64,000 nucleotides of DNA from Pedobacter riviphilus (GTDB lineage Bacteria; Bacteroidota; Bacteroidia; Sphingobacteriales; Sphingobacteriaceae): positions 4,960,001-5,024,000 of the forward strand of contig NZ_CP061171.1 of assembly GCF_014692875.1 (NCBI RefSeq), written 5' to 3'. The notes beneath the pieces were generated by a model that was given only the letters and a program-made list of their open reading frames with translations, was not told the DNA's origin and searched no databases. Shown in pieces: positions 16,571 through 24,906 of the stretch (position 1 is its first letter; each line of letters starts with the position of its first letter). Position numbers and translations under genes: made by a program.

Positions 16571-16737
16571 AAAAGAAATGCCTTTGGGAACCACTCCAAA
16601 GGCATAATCAACCTAAACCTCAAACTAAACTATGAAAAACTCTTTGCCTTTTACGGGCTATATATTTTAATTCCTAAATACGGAAAATATGATCTTTTAC
16701 TTAGAGAGATAAATTAAATAATTGTTTCTCTTTTTGG
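16571..16737 (-). ncRNA. Candidate small RNA, about 165 nt, unassigned
   Basis: The 400-bp gap between the ABC ATPase and EF-P holds no convincing gene. On the minus strand it has a full promoter (TTTG at 16769-16772, 18 bases, TACCTTTG at 16743-16750). Then comes a stretch with several small hairpins, among them agagaaac...tctct near the 5' end and gcccgtaaaaggc. It ends in a perfect 10-bp hairpin (atgcctttgg / ccaaaggcat, 16578-16605) followed by ttcttttat. This layout fits an independent small RNA. 6S RNA is one candidate to test. A 5' leader of the EF-P gene is less likely because that gene has its own promoter downstream of the hairpin. Confidence 0.45.
16578..16605 (-). terminator. Hairpin ending the candidate small RNA
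   Basis: atgcctttgg / ccaaaggcat, 10 perfect pairs and an 8-base loop. The T-rich sequence follows on the minus strand only, so the terminator direction is minus. Confidence 0.6.
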
Positions 16738-16742
16738 TGGTG

Positions 16743-16772
16743 CAAAGGTAGGTATAATTTGTGAATTACAAA
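16743..16772 (-). promoter_or_regulatory. Promoter of the candidate small RNA
   Basis: Minus strand TTTG (16769-16772), spacer of 18, TACCTTTG (16743-16750): a good match to the Bacteroidota housekeeping promoter. The next protein-coding start is about 300 bp further on. Confidence 0.6.
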
Positions 16773-16851
16773 ATATTTTTTAAAAAATTTGTTTTTAATA
16801 CAAATGTATGACAAAACAGACGTTTCGTAAGAGGTGGTGTTTTTTGTTAAC

Positions 16852-17466
16852 TTACTTGTAATCAGATATTTGTATTTGATTTGTGCAGAAATCATACTCC
16901 TGAATCTGATTAGAGCCAATTATCGTTAAACGCCCTTTTCCGAAATTTTCGATCAGTTCGCGGTACCAACTTATTCCCTGAACGTCTAAATTACTCGTTG
17001 GTTCATCTAAAAATAAAATCGGCGTATCGGTGCAGCAGGCCAAAGCCAGTTTGGTTCTTTGCTTCATTCCTGATGAAAAGTATTTAATTTCTTTGTTTGT
17101 TGCTTTTTCCAGTCCTAAAATTCCGATCAGCTTTTTGGCATCAAGGCCCGGGGCAAAATTTTTGAACTTAAAGTGGAAGTCAATAATCTCCATTAAGGTG
17201 AAAGTTTCAACCAATTCGAGGTATGGTGCAGCCAAACTAATATATTTATAGATGTTCTCTACCGGGATATCTTTTGTATCTGAGAATGAGATTGCTCCCT
17301 CAGAAGGAGATAAACTGCCAGTTAGCACGCTCAATAATGTTGATTTACCAGAGCCATTGGGACCTAATATTGCATAACTATTTCCAGAAGAAAATTCAGC
17401 ACTTAAATTCCTGAAAATCCACTCCTTATTAAACCTTCTGCCAACGTTATTTAAAGAGATATTCAT
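16852..17466 (-). CDS. ABC transporter ATP-binding protein
   Basis: 204 residues, a single nucleotide-binding domain. Walker A GPNGSGKST, signature FSSGMKQRTKLALA (a variant of LSGGQ), Walker B ILFLDEPTSNLD. The short length and variant signature resemble the ATPases of CcmA-like or ABC-2 exporters. No membrane partner is next to it in this window, so the substrate is unknown. It starts 5 bp after the acetyltransferase stop and is probably the last gene of the run that begins with lpxD. Confidence 0.9.
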   Translation of the reverse strand: MNISLNNVGRRFNKEWIFRNLSAEFSSGNSYAILGPNGSGKSTLLSVLTGSLSPSEGAISFSDTKDIPVENIYKYISLAAPYLELVETFTLMEIIDFHFKFKNFAPGLDAKKLIGILGLEKATNKEIKYFSSGMKQRTKLALACCTDTPILFLDEPTSNLDVQGISWYRELIENFGKGRLTIIGSNQIQEYDFCTNQIQISDYK

Positions 17467-17471
17467 TTTTG

Positions 17472-17933
17472 CTAGGCGTTAAGGGGTTTAGACATGCAAA
17501 CGCTGTTATCAACGCCAATATATTGCCCGTAGTTGGGTGTAATGTTGTAACCCACTTTTTGGTAAAGTGCAATGGCCTCTGGTTGTTTTTTACCCGTTTC
17601 TAATACACATACAGTAAAACCCAGTTCAGTAGCCCAGCTTTCTAATTCATTCAAAACTTTAGCAGCTATGCCTTGCTTCCGGTAATCTGGATGTACAAAC
17701 ATTCTTTTAACTTCAGCAGCTGCTGCTGAAAAAGACTTTATGGCGCCACAGCCAACAGCGGCTCCATTTTGATAGGCCACAATCACTTCTCTGATGGCAT
17801 CAACCTTGTTAAACTGGGCATAAAAAGCATGGTCGTCACCATCTCTAATCGCTAAATCCTGATCGAGCAAGGCAACCAATGTTCTAAAATCGGTATGGTC
17901 TGAATCGGTTCTGATCAGCGTTAAATCACTCAT
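17472..17933 (-). CDS. GNAT-family N-acetyltransferase
   Basis: 153 residues. The acetyl-CoA pyrophosphate loop is VHPDYRKQGIAAKVLNEL (Q/RxxGxG/A type), followed by TVCVLETGKKQPEAIALYQK and the C-terminal VCMSKPL. Cytoplasmic. It transfers an acetyl group to an amine; the substrate is not predictable. 29 bp downstream of lpxA and 5 bp before the ABC ATPase gene. Confidence 0.87.
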   Translation of the reverse strand: MSDLTLIRTDSDHTDFRTLVALLDQDLAIRDGDDHAFYAQFNKVDAIREVIVAYQNGAAVGCGAIKSFSAAAAEVKRMFVHPDYRKQGIAAKVLNELESWATELGFTVCVLETGKKQPEAIALYQKVGYNITPNYGQYIGVDNSVCMSKPLNA

Positions 17934-17962
17934 GAATATTTGTTTTGCTTTAAGCTTTTCGC

Positions 17963-18748
17963 TTAGCTTCCCATGCCAAAACCCTTCATTACCCCGCGGT
18001 TAGAATTACGGATAAAATCTACAATTTCATCACGTATTTCAGTAGGTTTAAATTCGGCTTCAATCATATCTAAAGCTTTGGTTACGTTGTTGTGCTTTAC
18101 AAAAAGTACGCGGTAAATTTCTTGAATCTCATCAATCTGCTCATTGGTAAAACCTCTTCTGCGCAAGCCTACGGAGTTAATACCCGCATAAGAAAGTGGC
18201 TCCCGAGCCGCTTTAACATAAGGTGGAACATCTTTACGTACCAATGAACCTCCAGTTACAAAGGCATAAGAACCTACTTTAACAAACTGGTGTATGGCAA
18301 CCAAACCAGCCAGAACAACATTGTTACCAATGGTAATGTGACCAGCTAAAGTGGTGCTGTTAGAGAAAATACAGTTGTTTCCAACCTCGCAATCGTGTGC
18401 AATATGCGAATAGGCCTGGATAAGACAATTACTGCCGATAACCGTTTTCCATTTATCTTTGGTGCCCCGGTTAATGGTTACACATTCGCGGATAGTTGTA
18501 TTATCGCCAATTTCTGCAGTCGTTACCTCACCGGCAAATTTTAGATCCTGAGGTTCTCCAGAAATCACTGCACCAGGAAAGATGCGGCAGTTTTTACCAA
18601 TACGTGCACCATCCATAATGGTCACGTTCGATCCGATCCACGTTCCCTCTCCAATCACAACATCTTTATGTATCACTACAAAAGGTTCAATTACCACGTT
18701 TTCGGCAATTTTTGCCTGAGGATGTATATATGCTAGGGGTTGTATCAT
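17963..18748 (-). CDS. lpxA: Acyl-ACP:UDP-N-acetylglucosamine O-acyltransferase
   Basis: 261 residues. A left-handed beta helix made of hexapeptide repeats (IHPQAKIAENVVIEPFVVIH onward), the catalytic His in IAHDCEVGNNCIFSN, and the helical C-terminal domain (GLRRRGFTNEQIDEI). It carries out the first acylation of lipid A synthesis in the cytoplasm. The ATG shares one base with the stop of lpxC-fabZ (TAATG), so translation is coupled. Third gene of the lpxD, lpxC-fabZ, lpxA operon. Confidence 0.96.
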   Translation of the reverse strand: MIQPLAYIHPQAKIAENVVIEPFVVIHKDVVIGEGTWIGSNVTIMDGARIGKNCRIFPGAVISGEPQDLKFAGEVTTAEIGDNTTIRECVTINRGTKDKWKTVIGSNCLIQAYSHIAHDCEVGNNCIFSNSTTLAGHITIGNNVVLAGLVAIHQFVKVGSYAFVTGGSLVRKDVPPYVKAAREPLSYAGINSVGLRRRGFTNEQIDEIQEIYRVLFVKHNNVTKALDMIEAEFKPTEIRDEIVDFIRNSNRGVMKGFGMGS

Positions 18749-20160
18749 TATTGAGCGGGTTCTGCTTGTTTAACTTTTGAAATTTGAGCCATCATTTCGG
18801 CTTCGACAACGATTTTTTCGCCAACCATACCCACACCTTTCATCTGGGCAATGCCCCTTCTGATGGGTTCAAGTAAATCGCAACGGAAAACAATAGTATC
18901 GCCAGGAAGAACCTGGGCTCTAAAGCGTACGTTATCTATTTTTAGGAAATAAGTAAGGTAATTTTCAGGGTCGGGCACGGTACACAGGACAAGGATTCCG
19001 CCAACCTGTGCCATAGCCTCAATCTGCAATACACCCGGAAATACCGGCGCACCAGGAAAGTGGCCTTTAAAAAACTCTTCGTTCATGGTTACGTTTTTAA
19101 CGCCTACCACATGGTTTTTAGAGAGTTCCAGTATCTTATCAACAAATAAAAATGGCTGACGGTGTGGCAAAATCTCCATTATTTTAACTACATCAAATAA
19201 TGGTTTTGCATTTGGATCGTATACCTTTTGTATTTTTTTGTTTTTCTCTTTTTTGATGGCTGCTTTAATCTTTTTTGCAAAGGCAACGTTTGCAGCGTGG
19301 CCAGGGCGGGCAGCCATAATATGGCCTTTTAAATGCATGCCTACCAAAGCCAAGTCGCCAATCATATCTAATAATTTATGACGGGCTGGCTCGTTTTGAT
19401 AACGCAGTTCCATGTTGTTCAAAATCCCCTGTGGGGCAACATCAATGTCCTTACGGTTAAATAATTTAGCCAGGTGGCTTAATTCATCCTTCGTAACCTC
19501 TTTATCTACAATTACAATGGCGTTATTTAAATCGCCGCCTTTAATTAAATTGTGCGATAACTGGTATTCCAGTTCGTGAAGAAAACAGAAAGTACGGCAA
19601 GAAGCAATTTCTTTCTTAAACTCTGCAATGGTATTAATGCCTGCGTGTTGGCTGCCCAGAACAGGAGAGTTATAATCGATCATACACGTAAAACGATAGT
19701 CGTCTAACGGCATGGCCACAATTTCCACTTTTCTATCTTCTTCGGTGTAGGTAATGTTATGCGGAATGGTGAAATACTCGCGATCTGCATTTTGCTCAAC
19801 TGTACCTACTTCTTCCAGTAAATCCACAAACTGGATGGAGCTTCCGTCCATAATTGGCGTTTCTGGGCCGTCTAATTTAATGAGTACGTTATCCAGATCC
19901 ATACCAACCAGCGATGCCATTACATGTTCTACAGTACTTACACTAGCACCATTTTGGGTAAGCGTGGTGCCTCGTGAGGTATCGGTAACGTTATCTGCAT
20001 CGGCTTCAATAATGGGGTGGCCGTCTAAATCAATACGCTGAAATTTAAAGCCATGATTTTCGGGGGCCGGGCAAAATGTTAAAGTAACATTAGCGCCTGT
20101 GTGTAAACCAACACCAGATGCTGATATTTCTTGTTTAATCGTTTTTTGTCTAACGTTCAT
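18748..20160 (-). CDS. lpxC: Bifunctional UDP-3-O-acyl-N-acetylglucosamine deacetylase / 3-hydroxyacyl-ACP dehydratase (LpxC-FabZ fusion)
   Basis: 470 residues. Residues 1-310 are LpxC: GVGLHTGANVTLTFCPAPEN, the zinc ligand His in STVEHVMASLVGMDLDN, and ARHKLLDMIGDLALVG with the other ligands. Residues 320-465 are FabZ: ILPHRQPFLFVDKI and GHFPGAPVFPGVLQIEAMAQ with the catalytic His and Glu. LpxC commits UDP-acyl-GlcNAc to lipid A; FabZ dehydrates hydroxyacyl-ACP in fatty-acid elongation, so one protein sits at the branch. The fusion is known in Bacteroidota. Overlaps lpxD by 11 bases. Confidence 0.96.
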   Translation of the reverse strand: MNVRQKTIKQEISASGVGLHTGANVTLTFCPAPENHGFKFQRIDLDGHPIIEADADNVTDTSRGTTLTQNGASVSTVEHVMASLVGMDLDNVLIKLDGPETPIMDGSSIQFVDLLEEVGTVEQNADREYFTIPHNITYTEEDRKVEIVAMPLDDYRFTCMIDYNSPVLGSQHAGINTIAEFKKEIASCRTFCFLHELEYQLSHNLIKGGDLNNAIVIVDKEVTKDELSHLAKLFNRKDIDVAPQGILNNMELRYQNEPARHKLLDMIGDLALVGMHLKGHIMAARPGHAANVAFAKKIKAAIKKEKNKKIQKVYDPNAKPLFDVVKIMEILPHRQPFLFVDKILELSKNHVVGVKNVTMNEEFFKGHFPGAPVFPGVLQIEAMAQVGGILVLCTVPDPENYLTYFLKIDNVRFRAQVLPGDTIVFRCDLLEPIRRGIAQMKGVGMVGEKIVVEAEMMAQISKVKQAEPAQ

Positions 20161-21226
20161 TGTGTATTGTATTCTTTTCCAGTTCAGCTGTAAGCTTTTT
20201 CAATTCCTCTTCGAGCGCATTTATTCTTTTTTCTACATCTGGAAGATGTTTGAAAATTACTGAGGCACGCATCCAGTTGCGCAGTGGTTGCGCCGGACTA
20301 CCATGCCATTGTTTATTTTCTTCTGTAATATTAAAATTAATGCCGGCCTGTGCGCCAATCTGCGTACCTTTTGCTAAGGTTAAGTGCCCTGCTATACCAA
20401 CCTGACCGCCAACAACACTGTTAGGGCCAATTTTTGTACTTCCTGATATACCTGATTGAGCGGCTAAAACGGTGTTTTCGCCAATCTCTACATTGTGCGC
20501 AATTTGGATCAGATTATCGATTTTTGCACCTTTCTTTACAATTGTTGATCCCATTGTTGCACGATCTACGGTTGTATTTGCGCCAATTTCTACATCGTCT
20601 TCTATGATAACATTTCCAATCTGAGGGATTTTATTGTAAGTGCCGTCTTTTTGTGGGGCAAAACCAAAGCCATCGCTTCCGATAACGGTATTGGAATGAA
20701 TAACAACTCTGCTGCCGATTATCGAATTGTGATAAATTTTTACACCAGGAAAAAAGGTGCTGTTATTGCCAACTTTAGAATTTGCACCGATAAAGGTTTG
20801 CGAATTTATTTTACAGCCATCGGCAATTTCTACATGCTCAGCAATATATGCAAAAGCATCTATAAACACATTCTTGCCAATTTTTGCTGTTGGGTGAACG
20901 AATGCCAGTTTGTCAATTCCAGATTGTGTGGTTTGGGCATTAACGGCTTCGTTATATTTATCTAATAAGATTGTAAAAGCGCTGTATGGATTTTCTACAC
21001 GTATTAATGTACTGGTATACGGTTGTGTAGGAGCGAAATCCTTTGATACGATAACAACTGACGCCTGAGTAGAATACAAAAAGTTTTCGTACTTAGGGTT
21101 CGAAAGAAAAGACAAAGAGCCTTCCTTCCCGTCTTCTATTTTAGAAAGTTCGGTAACGGCTACATCAGGGTTACCATCAATGGAACCGTTTAGAAACTGA
21201 CTTATCTGCGTGGCAGTAAATTGCAT
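20150..21226 (-). CDS. lpxD: UDP-3-O-(3-hydroxyacyl)glucosamine N-acyltransferase
   Basis: 358 residues. N-terminal uridine-binding domain (SLSFLSNPKYENFLY), then a left-handed beta helix of hexapeptides, with the catalytic His in IQIAHNVEIGENTVLAAQSG and a C-terminal helix. It adds the second hydroxyacyl chain in lipid A synthesis. First gene of the operon with lpxC-fabZ and lpxA. A consensus promoter ends only 4 bases before the ATG, which predicts a leaderless transcript. Confidence 0.96.
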   Translation of the reverse strand: MQFTATQISQFLNGSIDGNPDVAVTELSKIEDGKEGSLSFLSNPKYENFLYSTQASVVIVSKDFAPTQPYTSTLIRVENPYSAFTILLDKYNEAVNAQTTQSGIDKLAFVHPTAKIGKNVFIDAFAYIAEHVEIADGCKINSQTFIGANSKVGNNSTFFPGVKIYHNSIIGSRVVIHSNTVIGSDGFGFAPQKDGTYNKIPQIGNVIIEDDVEIGANTTVDRATMGSTIVKKGAKIDNLIQIAHNVEIGENTVLAAQSGISGSTKIGPNSVVGGQVGIAGHLTLAKGTQIGAQAGINFNITEENKQWHGSPAQPLRNWMRASVIFKHLPDVEKRINALEEELKKLTAELEKNTIHNER

Positions 21227-21230
21227 CGTA

Positions 21231-21261
21231 CAAAGGTATATGTTAAATTGATATGAACAAA
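21231..21261 (-). promoter_or_regulatory. Consensus promoter of the lpxD operon
   Basis: Minus strand TTTG (21258-21261), spacer of 19, TACCTTTG (21231-21238). It is the best match to the Bacteroidota promoter seen in the window and lies 4 bases from the ATG. Confidence 0.75.
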
Positions 21262-21348
21262 AAAACCTGCTCGGGTTAAAGGGTGTATATTTTACACAAT
21301 AATAAGACTTAAAACGGCACCAAAAGTTAAATATTTTGTTAAATAACC

Positions 21349-22572
21349 TTAAATCCCTCTGGGGTAACAGAGGATATATTTTTCTACAGTTTTTTGCAGC
21401 GACTCCAGATTAGACAAATCAGAGGCCTTTGCAATATCAACAATATCGTTATTTTTCATCAAAATCTTAATATTTCCAACACCTGCATTATAGGCGCGGT
21501 TTTGAATAGAATCGGTAAAAACGAAATATCGGGCCTCTTCCGGTTTGATTTCTAATAAATTAACAGCGGCATCCTGCAAAAAGTTTACACGGTCGCGATT
21601 AGCCATTTCGTTACCCATTTCTACTTTATAGAGATTTCTGGAAGTAAGCATTTTACATAAAGTAGACAAAATTTTATCGTCATGTTTGGTCCAAACCTTA
21701 ACGGCTGCATAAATATCCTGATCGTCGAGGTTGGTAAAATGCTCGAGATTTTCGTGCTGATAAAAGAAATTAGCCTCATTAATATCGTTTTTCAAAAAAT
21801 AATTTAATGATGGTGAAGCAAATAAATCGGCTCCAGCAGCCGATAATTCTTTTGCACGCTCTAATAATTTTACCAAAATCATCTCGCCAGAAATAACGGT
21901 TTTGTGCAGATAAACCTGCCAGTACATCAGTCTCCGGGCAATTAAAAATTTCTCGATAGAGTAAATACCTTTCTCCTCAATTACCAGATCATCATCGTAA
22001 ACGTTAAACATCTTAATAATCCGATCGAAACTGATTACACCTTCGCTAACACCCGTAAAAAAGCTGTCGCGGTTTAAATAATCCATTCTATCGAGATCTA
22101 ACTGACCAGAAATCAATTGATGCAGAAATTTTTTAGGGTAGGTGCCGTTAAAAATCTCAATGGCATGGGTTAAACGTCCATCGAAATGTGCATTCAGATC
22201 GTGCATCAGTTTTGCCGAAATATCTTCATGCCTAATTTCACTTACCAAAGAATGTTCTAACGCATGCGAAAAAGGACCATGGCCGATATCGTGCAATAAA
22301 ATGGCCAAAATGGCGGATTCTTCTTCGCCATCGGTTATGGTATGACCTTTACTCCTTAAAAGATTGATGGCCAAACTCATTAAATGCATGGCACCTAATG
22401 CATGGTGGAAACGTGTATGTAAAGCGCCAGGATAAACCAAATGAGTCATTCCAAGCTGTTTGATGTAACGCAAACGCTGGAAATAAGGATGTGAGATCAC
22501 ATCGTAAACTAATTCGGACGGAATGCTAATGAAACCGTATACCGGGTCATTTATTATTTTCTTCTTGTTCAA
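21349..22572 (-). CDS. HD-domain phosphohydrolase (dNTPase/SAMHD1-like)
   Basis: 407 residues, cytoplasmic. HD motifs: RFHHALGAMHL, LLHDIGHGPFSHALEH (the HD pair) and LDLDRMDYLNRDSFFTGVSEG, the arrangement of the dGTPase/SAMHD1 superfamily. The N-terminal INDPVYGFISIPSELVYDVI is typical of this group. It probably hydrolyses a nucleotide triphosphate or related phosphoester; the exact substrate is unknown. Transcribed away from porX. Confidence 0.9.
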   Translation of the reverse strand: MNKKKIINDPVYGFISIPSELVYDVISHPYFQRLRYIKQLGMTHLVYPGALHTRFHHALGAMHLMSLAINLLRSKGHTITDGEEESAILAILLHDIGHGPFSHALEHSLVSEIRHEDISAKLMHDLNAHFDGRLTHAIEIFNGTYPKKFLHQLISGQLDLDRMDYLNRDSFFTGVSEGVISFDRIIKMFNVYDDDLVIEEKGIYSIEKFLIARRLMYWQVYLHKTVISGEMILVKLLERAKELSAAGADLFASPSLNYFLKNDINEANFFYQHENLEHFTNLDDQDIYAAVKVWTKHDDKILSTLCKMLTSRNLYKVEMGNEMANRDRVNFLQDAAVNLLEIKPEEARYFVFTDSIQNRAYNAGVGNIKILMKNNDIVDIAKASDLSNLESLQKTVEKYILCYPRGI

Positions 22573-22683
22573 TCGTTAAAAATAGTTAAATAGATAGATA
22601 CGGTACAAAAATTGCTATTTTTATTTACAGTTTGATTTACCTGCCAAAATTAAAAGGCAATACTTACCTATTTTTACAATAAC

Positions 22684-24237
22684 ATGCAAGAAACTAAAAT
22701 ATTATGGGCCGATGATGAAATCGACTTATTAAAACCTCATATATTATTACTAAATGATAAAGGTTATAATGTAACCACATTTACCAATGGAAACGATGCG
22801 CTGGAAGCATTTGGAAAAGCCCATTTTGATCTGGTTTTTTTGGATGAAAATATGCCAGGCATGAGTGGGATCGAAACACTATCTGCCATTAAAAACCTTA
22901 ATCCAGATGTTCCTGTTGTGCTGATCACCAAAAGCGAAGAAGAAAATTTGATGGAGGATGCCATTGGTAGCAAGATTGACGATTACCTCATTAAACCAGT
23001 AAACCCGAAACAGGTTTTGTTAACCATTAAAAAACTGATTGATAACAAACGCCTGGTGAGCGAGAAAACTTCTATGGCTTATCAACAGGATTTTCGCCGT
23101 TTAGGCATGACCTTAGGAGATAGGCTGAATTATGAGGAGTGGGTTGATGTTTATAAAAAGATCGTTTTTTGGGAGCTTGAGTTAGAAAAATTAGACGATC
23201 CGCAGATGCATGAAATTTTAACCATGCAAAAACAAGAAGCCAATACGCAGTTTTCTAAATTTGTTGAAGAACATTATTTAGGGTGGATTAAAGAAAAAGA
23301 TAAAGCCCCGTTGCTTTCTAACGAGTTGTTAAAGAAAAAGGCTTTTCCGCATATTAGCGAGACAACACCTGTCTTTTTTATCCTCATTGATAATTTAAGG
23401 TACGATCAGTGGAAAATCATCAATCCCTTAATTTCTGAATATTTCAGAATTGATGAGGAGGATATGTACACCAGTATTTTACCCACGGCCACACAATATG
23501 CCCGTAACGCCATTTTTTCGGGAATGATGCCTTTAGATATGGAGAAACGTTTCCCTCAGCTTTGGCAGAACGATGATGATGAAGGTGGGAAAAATATGCA
23601 CGAAGAGGCTTTTTTGGCCGATAATATTAAACGTAACATCAGAAAAGATTGTAAGTTCAGCTATAACAAAATCTTAACTTTCGAACAAGGAAAGGATTTG
23701 GTAGACCAGACGAATAATTTGTTACAGAACGATTTCAATGCGATTGTATTCAATTTTGTTGATATGTTAAGCCATGCCCGCACGGATATGCAGATGATCC
23801 GCGAGTTGGCTAATGATGATGCTGCTTACCGTTCGTTAACTTTGTCTTGGTTTGAGCATTCGCCGCTTTGGGACTTACTGAAAAAAATATCTCAGAAAAA
23901 GGTAAAAGTGATTATTACAACTGATCATGGGACCATCCGTGTGAAGAAACCGGTTAAAGTAATTGGCGATAGGAGCACAAACACCAATTTAAGATACAAA
24001 CAAGGTAGAAACCTTAATTTTAATGCAAAAGATGTGTTTCTGATTAAAAACCCTCATGATGCTTTGCTGCCTAAAATCAACATCAGCAGCAGTTATATCT
24101 TTGCAAGAGAGGATAGCTATTTCGTTTACCCAAACAACTACAATCAGTTTGTGAATTATTATAACGAAACCTTCCAGCATGGAGGAATATCATTAGAAGA
24201 AATGATTATTCCAGTGGTAACGTACTCACCGAGGTAA
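22684..24237 (+). CDS. porX: PorX-type response regulator with alkaline phosphatase-like (PglZ) domain
   Basis: 517 residues. Residues 1-120 are a receiver with Asp10/Asp11 and the phosphorylated Asp54 in LVFLDENMPG. A helical linker to about 200 leads to an alkaline-phosphatase superfamily (PglZ) domain: FILIDNLRYDQW, the putative nucleophile Thr near 270 in PTATQYARNA, VFNFVDMLSHARTD and TTDHGT for zinc. In Porphyromonas gingivalis PorX controls the type IX secretion system together with kinase PorY and acts as a nucleotide phosphodiesterase. A PorY-like kinase lies at 44-45 kb. Confidence 0.93.
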   Translation: MQETKILWADDEIDLLKPHILLLNDKGYNVTTFTNGNDALEAFGKAHFDLVFLDENMPGMSGIETLSAIKNLNPDVPVVLITKSEEENLMEDAIGSKIDDYLIKPVNPKQVLLTIKKLIDNKRLVSEKTSMAYQQDFRRLGMTLGDRLNYEEWVDVYKKIVFWELELEKLDDPQMHEILTMQKQEANTQFSKFVEEHYLGWIKEKDKAPLLSNELLKKKAFPHISETTPVFFILIDNLRYDQWKIINPLISEYFRIDEEDMYTSILPTATQYARNAIFSGMMPLDMEKRFPQLWQNDDDEGGKNMHEEAFLADNIKRNIRKDCKFSYNKILTFEQGKDLVDQTNNLLQNDFNAIVFNFVDMLSHARTDMQMIRELANDDAAYRSLTLSWFEHSPLWDLLKKISQKKVKVIITTDHGTIRVKKPVKVIGDRSTNTNLRYKQGRNLNFNAKDVFLIKNPHDALLPKINISSSYIFAREDSYFVYPNNYNQFVNYYNETFQHGGISLEEMIIPVVTYSPR

Positions 24238-24285
24238 CAAAAGAGAATTGAGATACTAGATTTGAGCTCAGTCGTTTTTAATAAG

Positions 24286-24350
24286 ACCGTCCTCCTGAAT
24301 TTATTTCAGGATCTGTCACGATGGTAAGGTCTTCGACAGGCTCAGACTCA
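24286..24350. repeat. Dispersed intergenic palindrome, composite
   Basis: tcctgaatttatttcagga at the left (the 11010 family) and cttcgacaggctcaga at the right (the 26172 family). It lies between porX and tsaE. Confidence 0.6.
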
Positions 24351-24392
24351 CAAATCGCAAAATAATCAGGCAAAAGCAATGCAATTATGTAT

Positions 24393-24400
24393 TACTTTTG
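24393..24400 (+). promoter_or_regulatory. Putative -7 element of tsaE
   Basis: TACTTTTG, 17 bases before the ATG at 24417. It supports this start over an ATG at 24387 that lies before the element. Confidence 0.4.
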
Positions 24401-24416
24401 CCTTTATTTTTTTAAA

Positions 24417-24833
24417 ATGGATATTGAAGTTAACAGTTTAGCCGATTTACCTGCTGTAGCACAACAGCTTTCAGACTTTGCCGGTGGCCAAAAAGTCTTC
24501 ATTTTTGAGGGTGATATGGGCGCAGGAAAAACAACCTTCATTAAAAAATTCTGTAAACATTTAGGTGTTGATGATGTGGTTTCGAGTCCCACTTATTCTA
24601 TTGTTAACGAATATGAAAGTCCTAATGGTCCGGTGTTCCATTTCGATTTTTATAGAATAAAAGATATTCACGAAGCTTATGATTTGGGCTATGAAGAGTA
24701 TTTTTATGGTGGTGGTGTCTGTTTAATAGAATGGCCAGAGCGGGTGGAAGAATTGTTACCCGAAAAACTTATTAAAATTGAGATTAATGTGTTGGATGAA
24801 AACCGCAGATTATTCAGATTTTCGAAGGTATAA
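24417..24833 (+). CDS. tsaE: tRNA threonylcarbamoyladenosine biosynthesis ATPase TsaE
   Basis: 138 residues from the ATG at 24417. P-loop EGDMGAGKTTFIKKFC, then SSPTYSIVNEY, HFDFYRI and LIEWPERVEELLP, all hallmarks of TsaE. It works with TsaB and TsaD to make t6A37 in ANN-decoding tRNAs. The start 10 codons earlier would add a hydrophobic stretch foreign to the family. Next downstream is ald at 73 bp. Confidence 0.94.
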   Translation: MDIEVNSLADLPAVAQQLSDFAGGQKVFIFEGDMGAGKTTFIKKFCKHLGVDDVVSSPTYSIVNEYESPNGPVFHFDFYRIKDIHEAYDLGYEEYFYGGGVCLIEWPERVEELLPEKLIKIEINVLDENRRLFRFSKV

Positions 24834-24906
24834 CAATTAGTTATCAATAAATTAACAGATTTTCCTTACCTTGAACAACCTAAAACTATCAAAATTTTAA
24901 TTCAAC

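Noticed and set aside
16436..16717. Plus-strand frame of 93 codons in the EF-P/ABC gap
   Set aside because: No family, poor codon use, and it lies over the candidate small RNA and the EF-P promoter.
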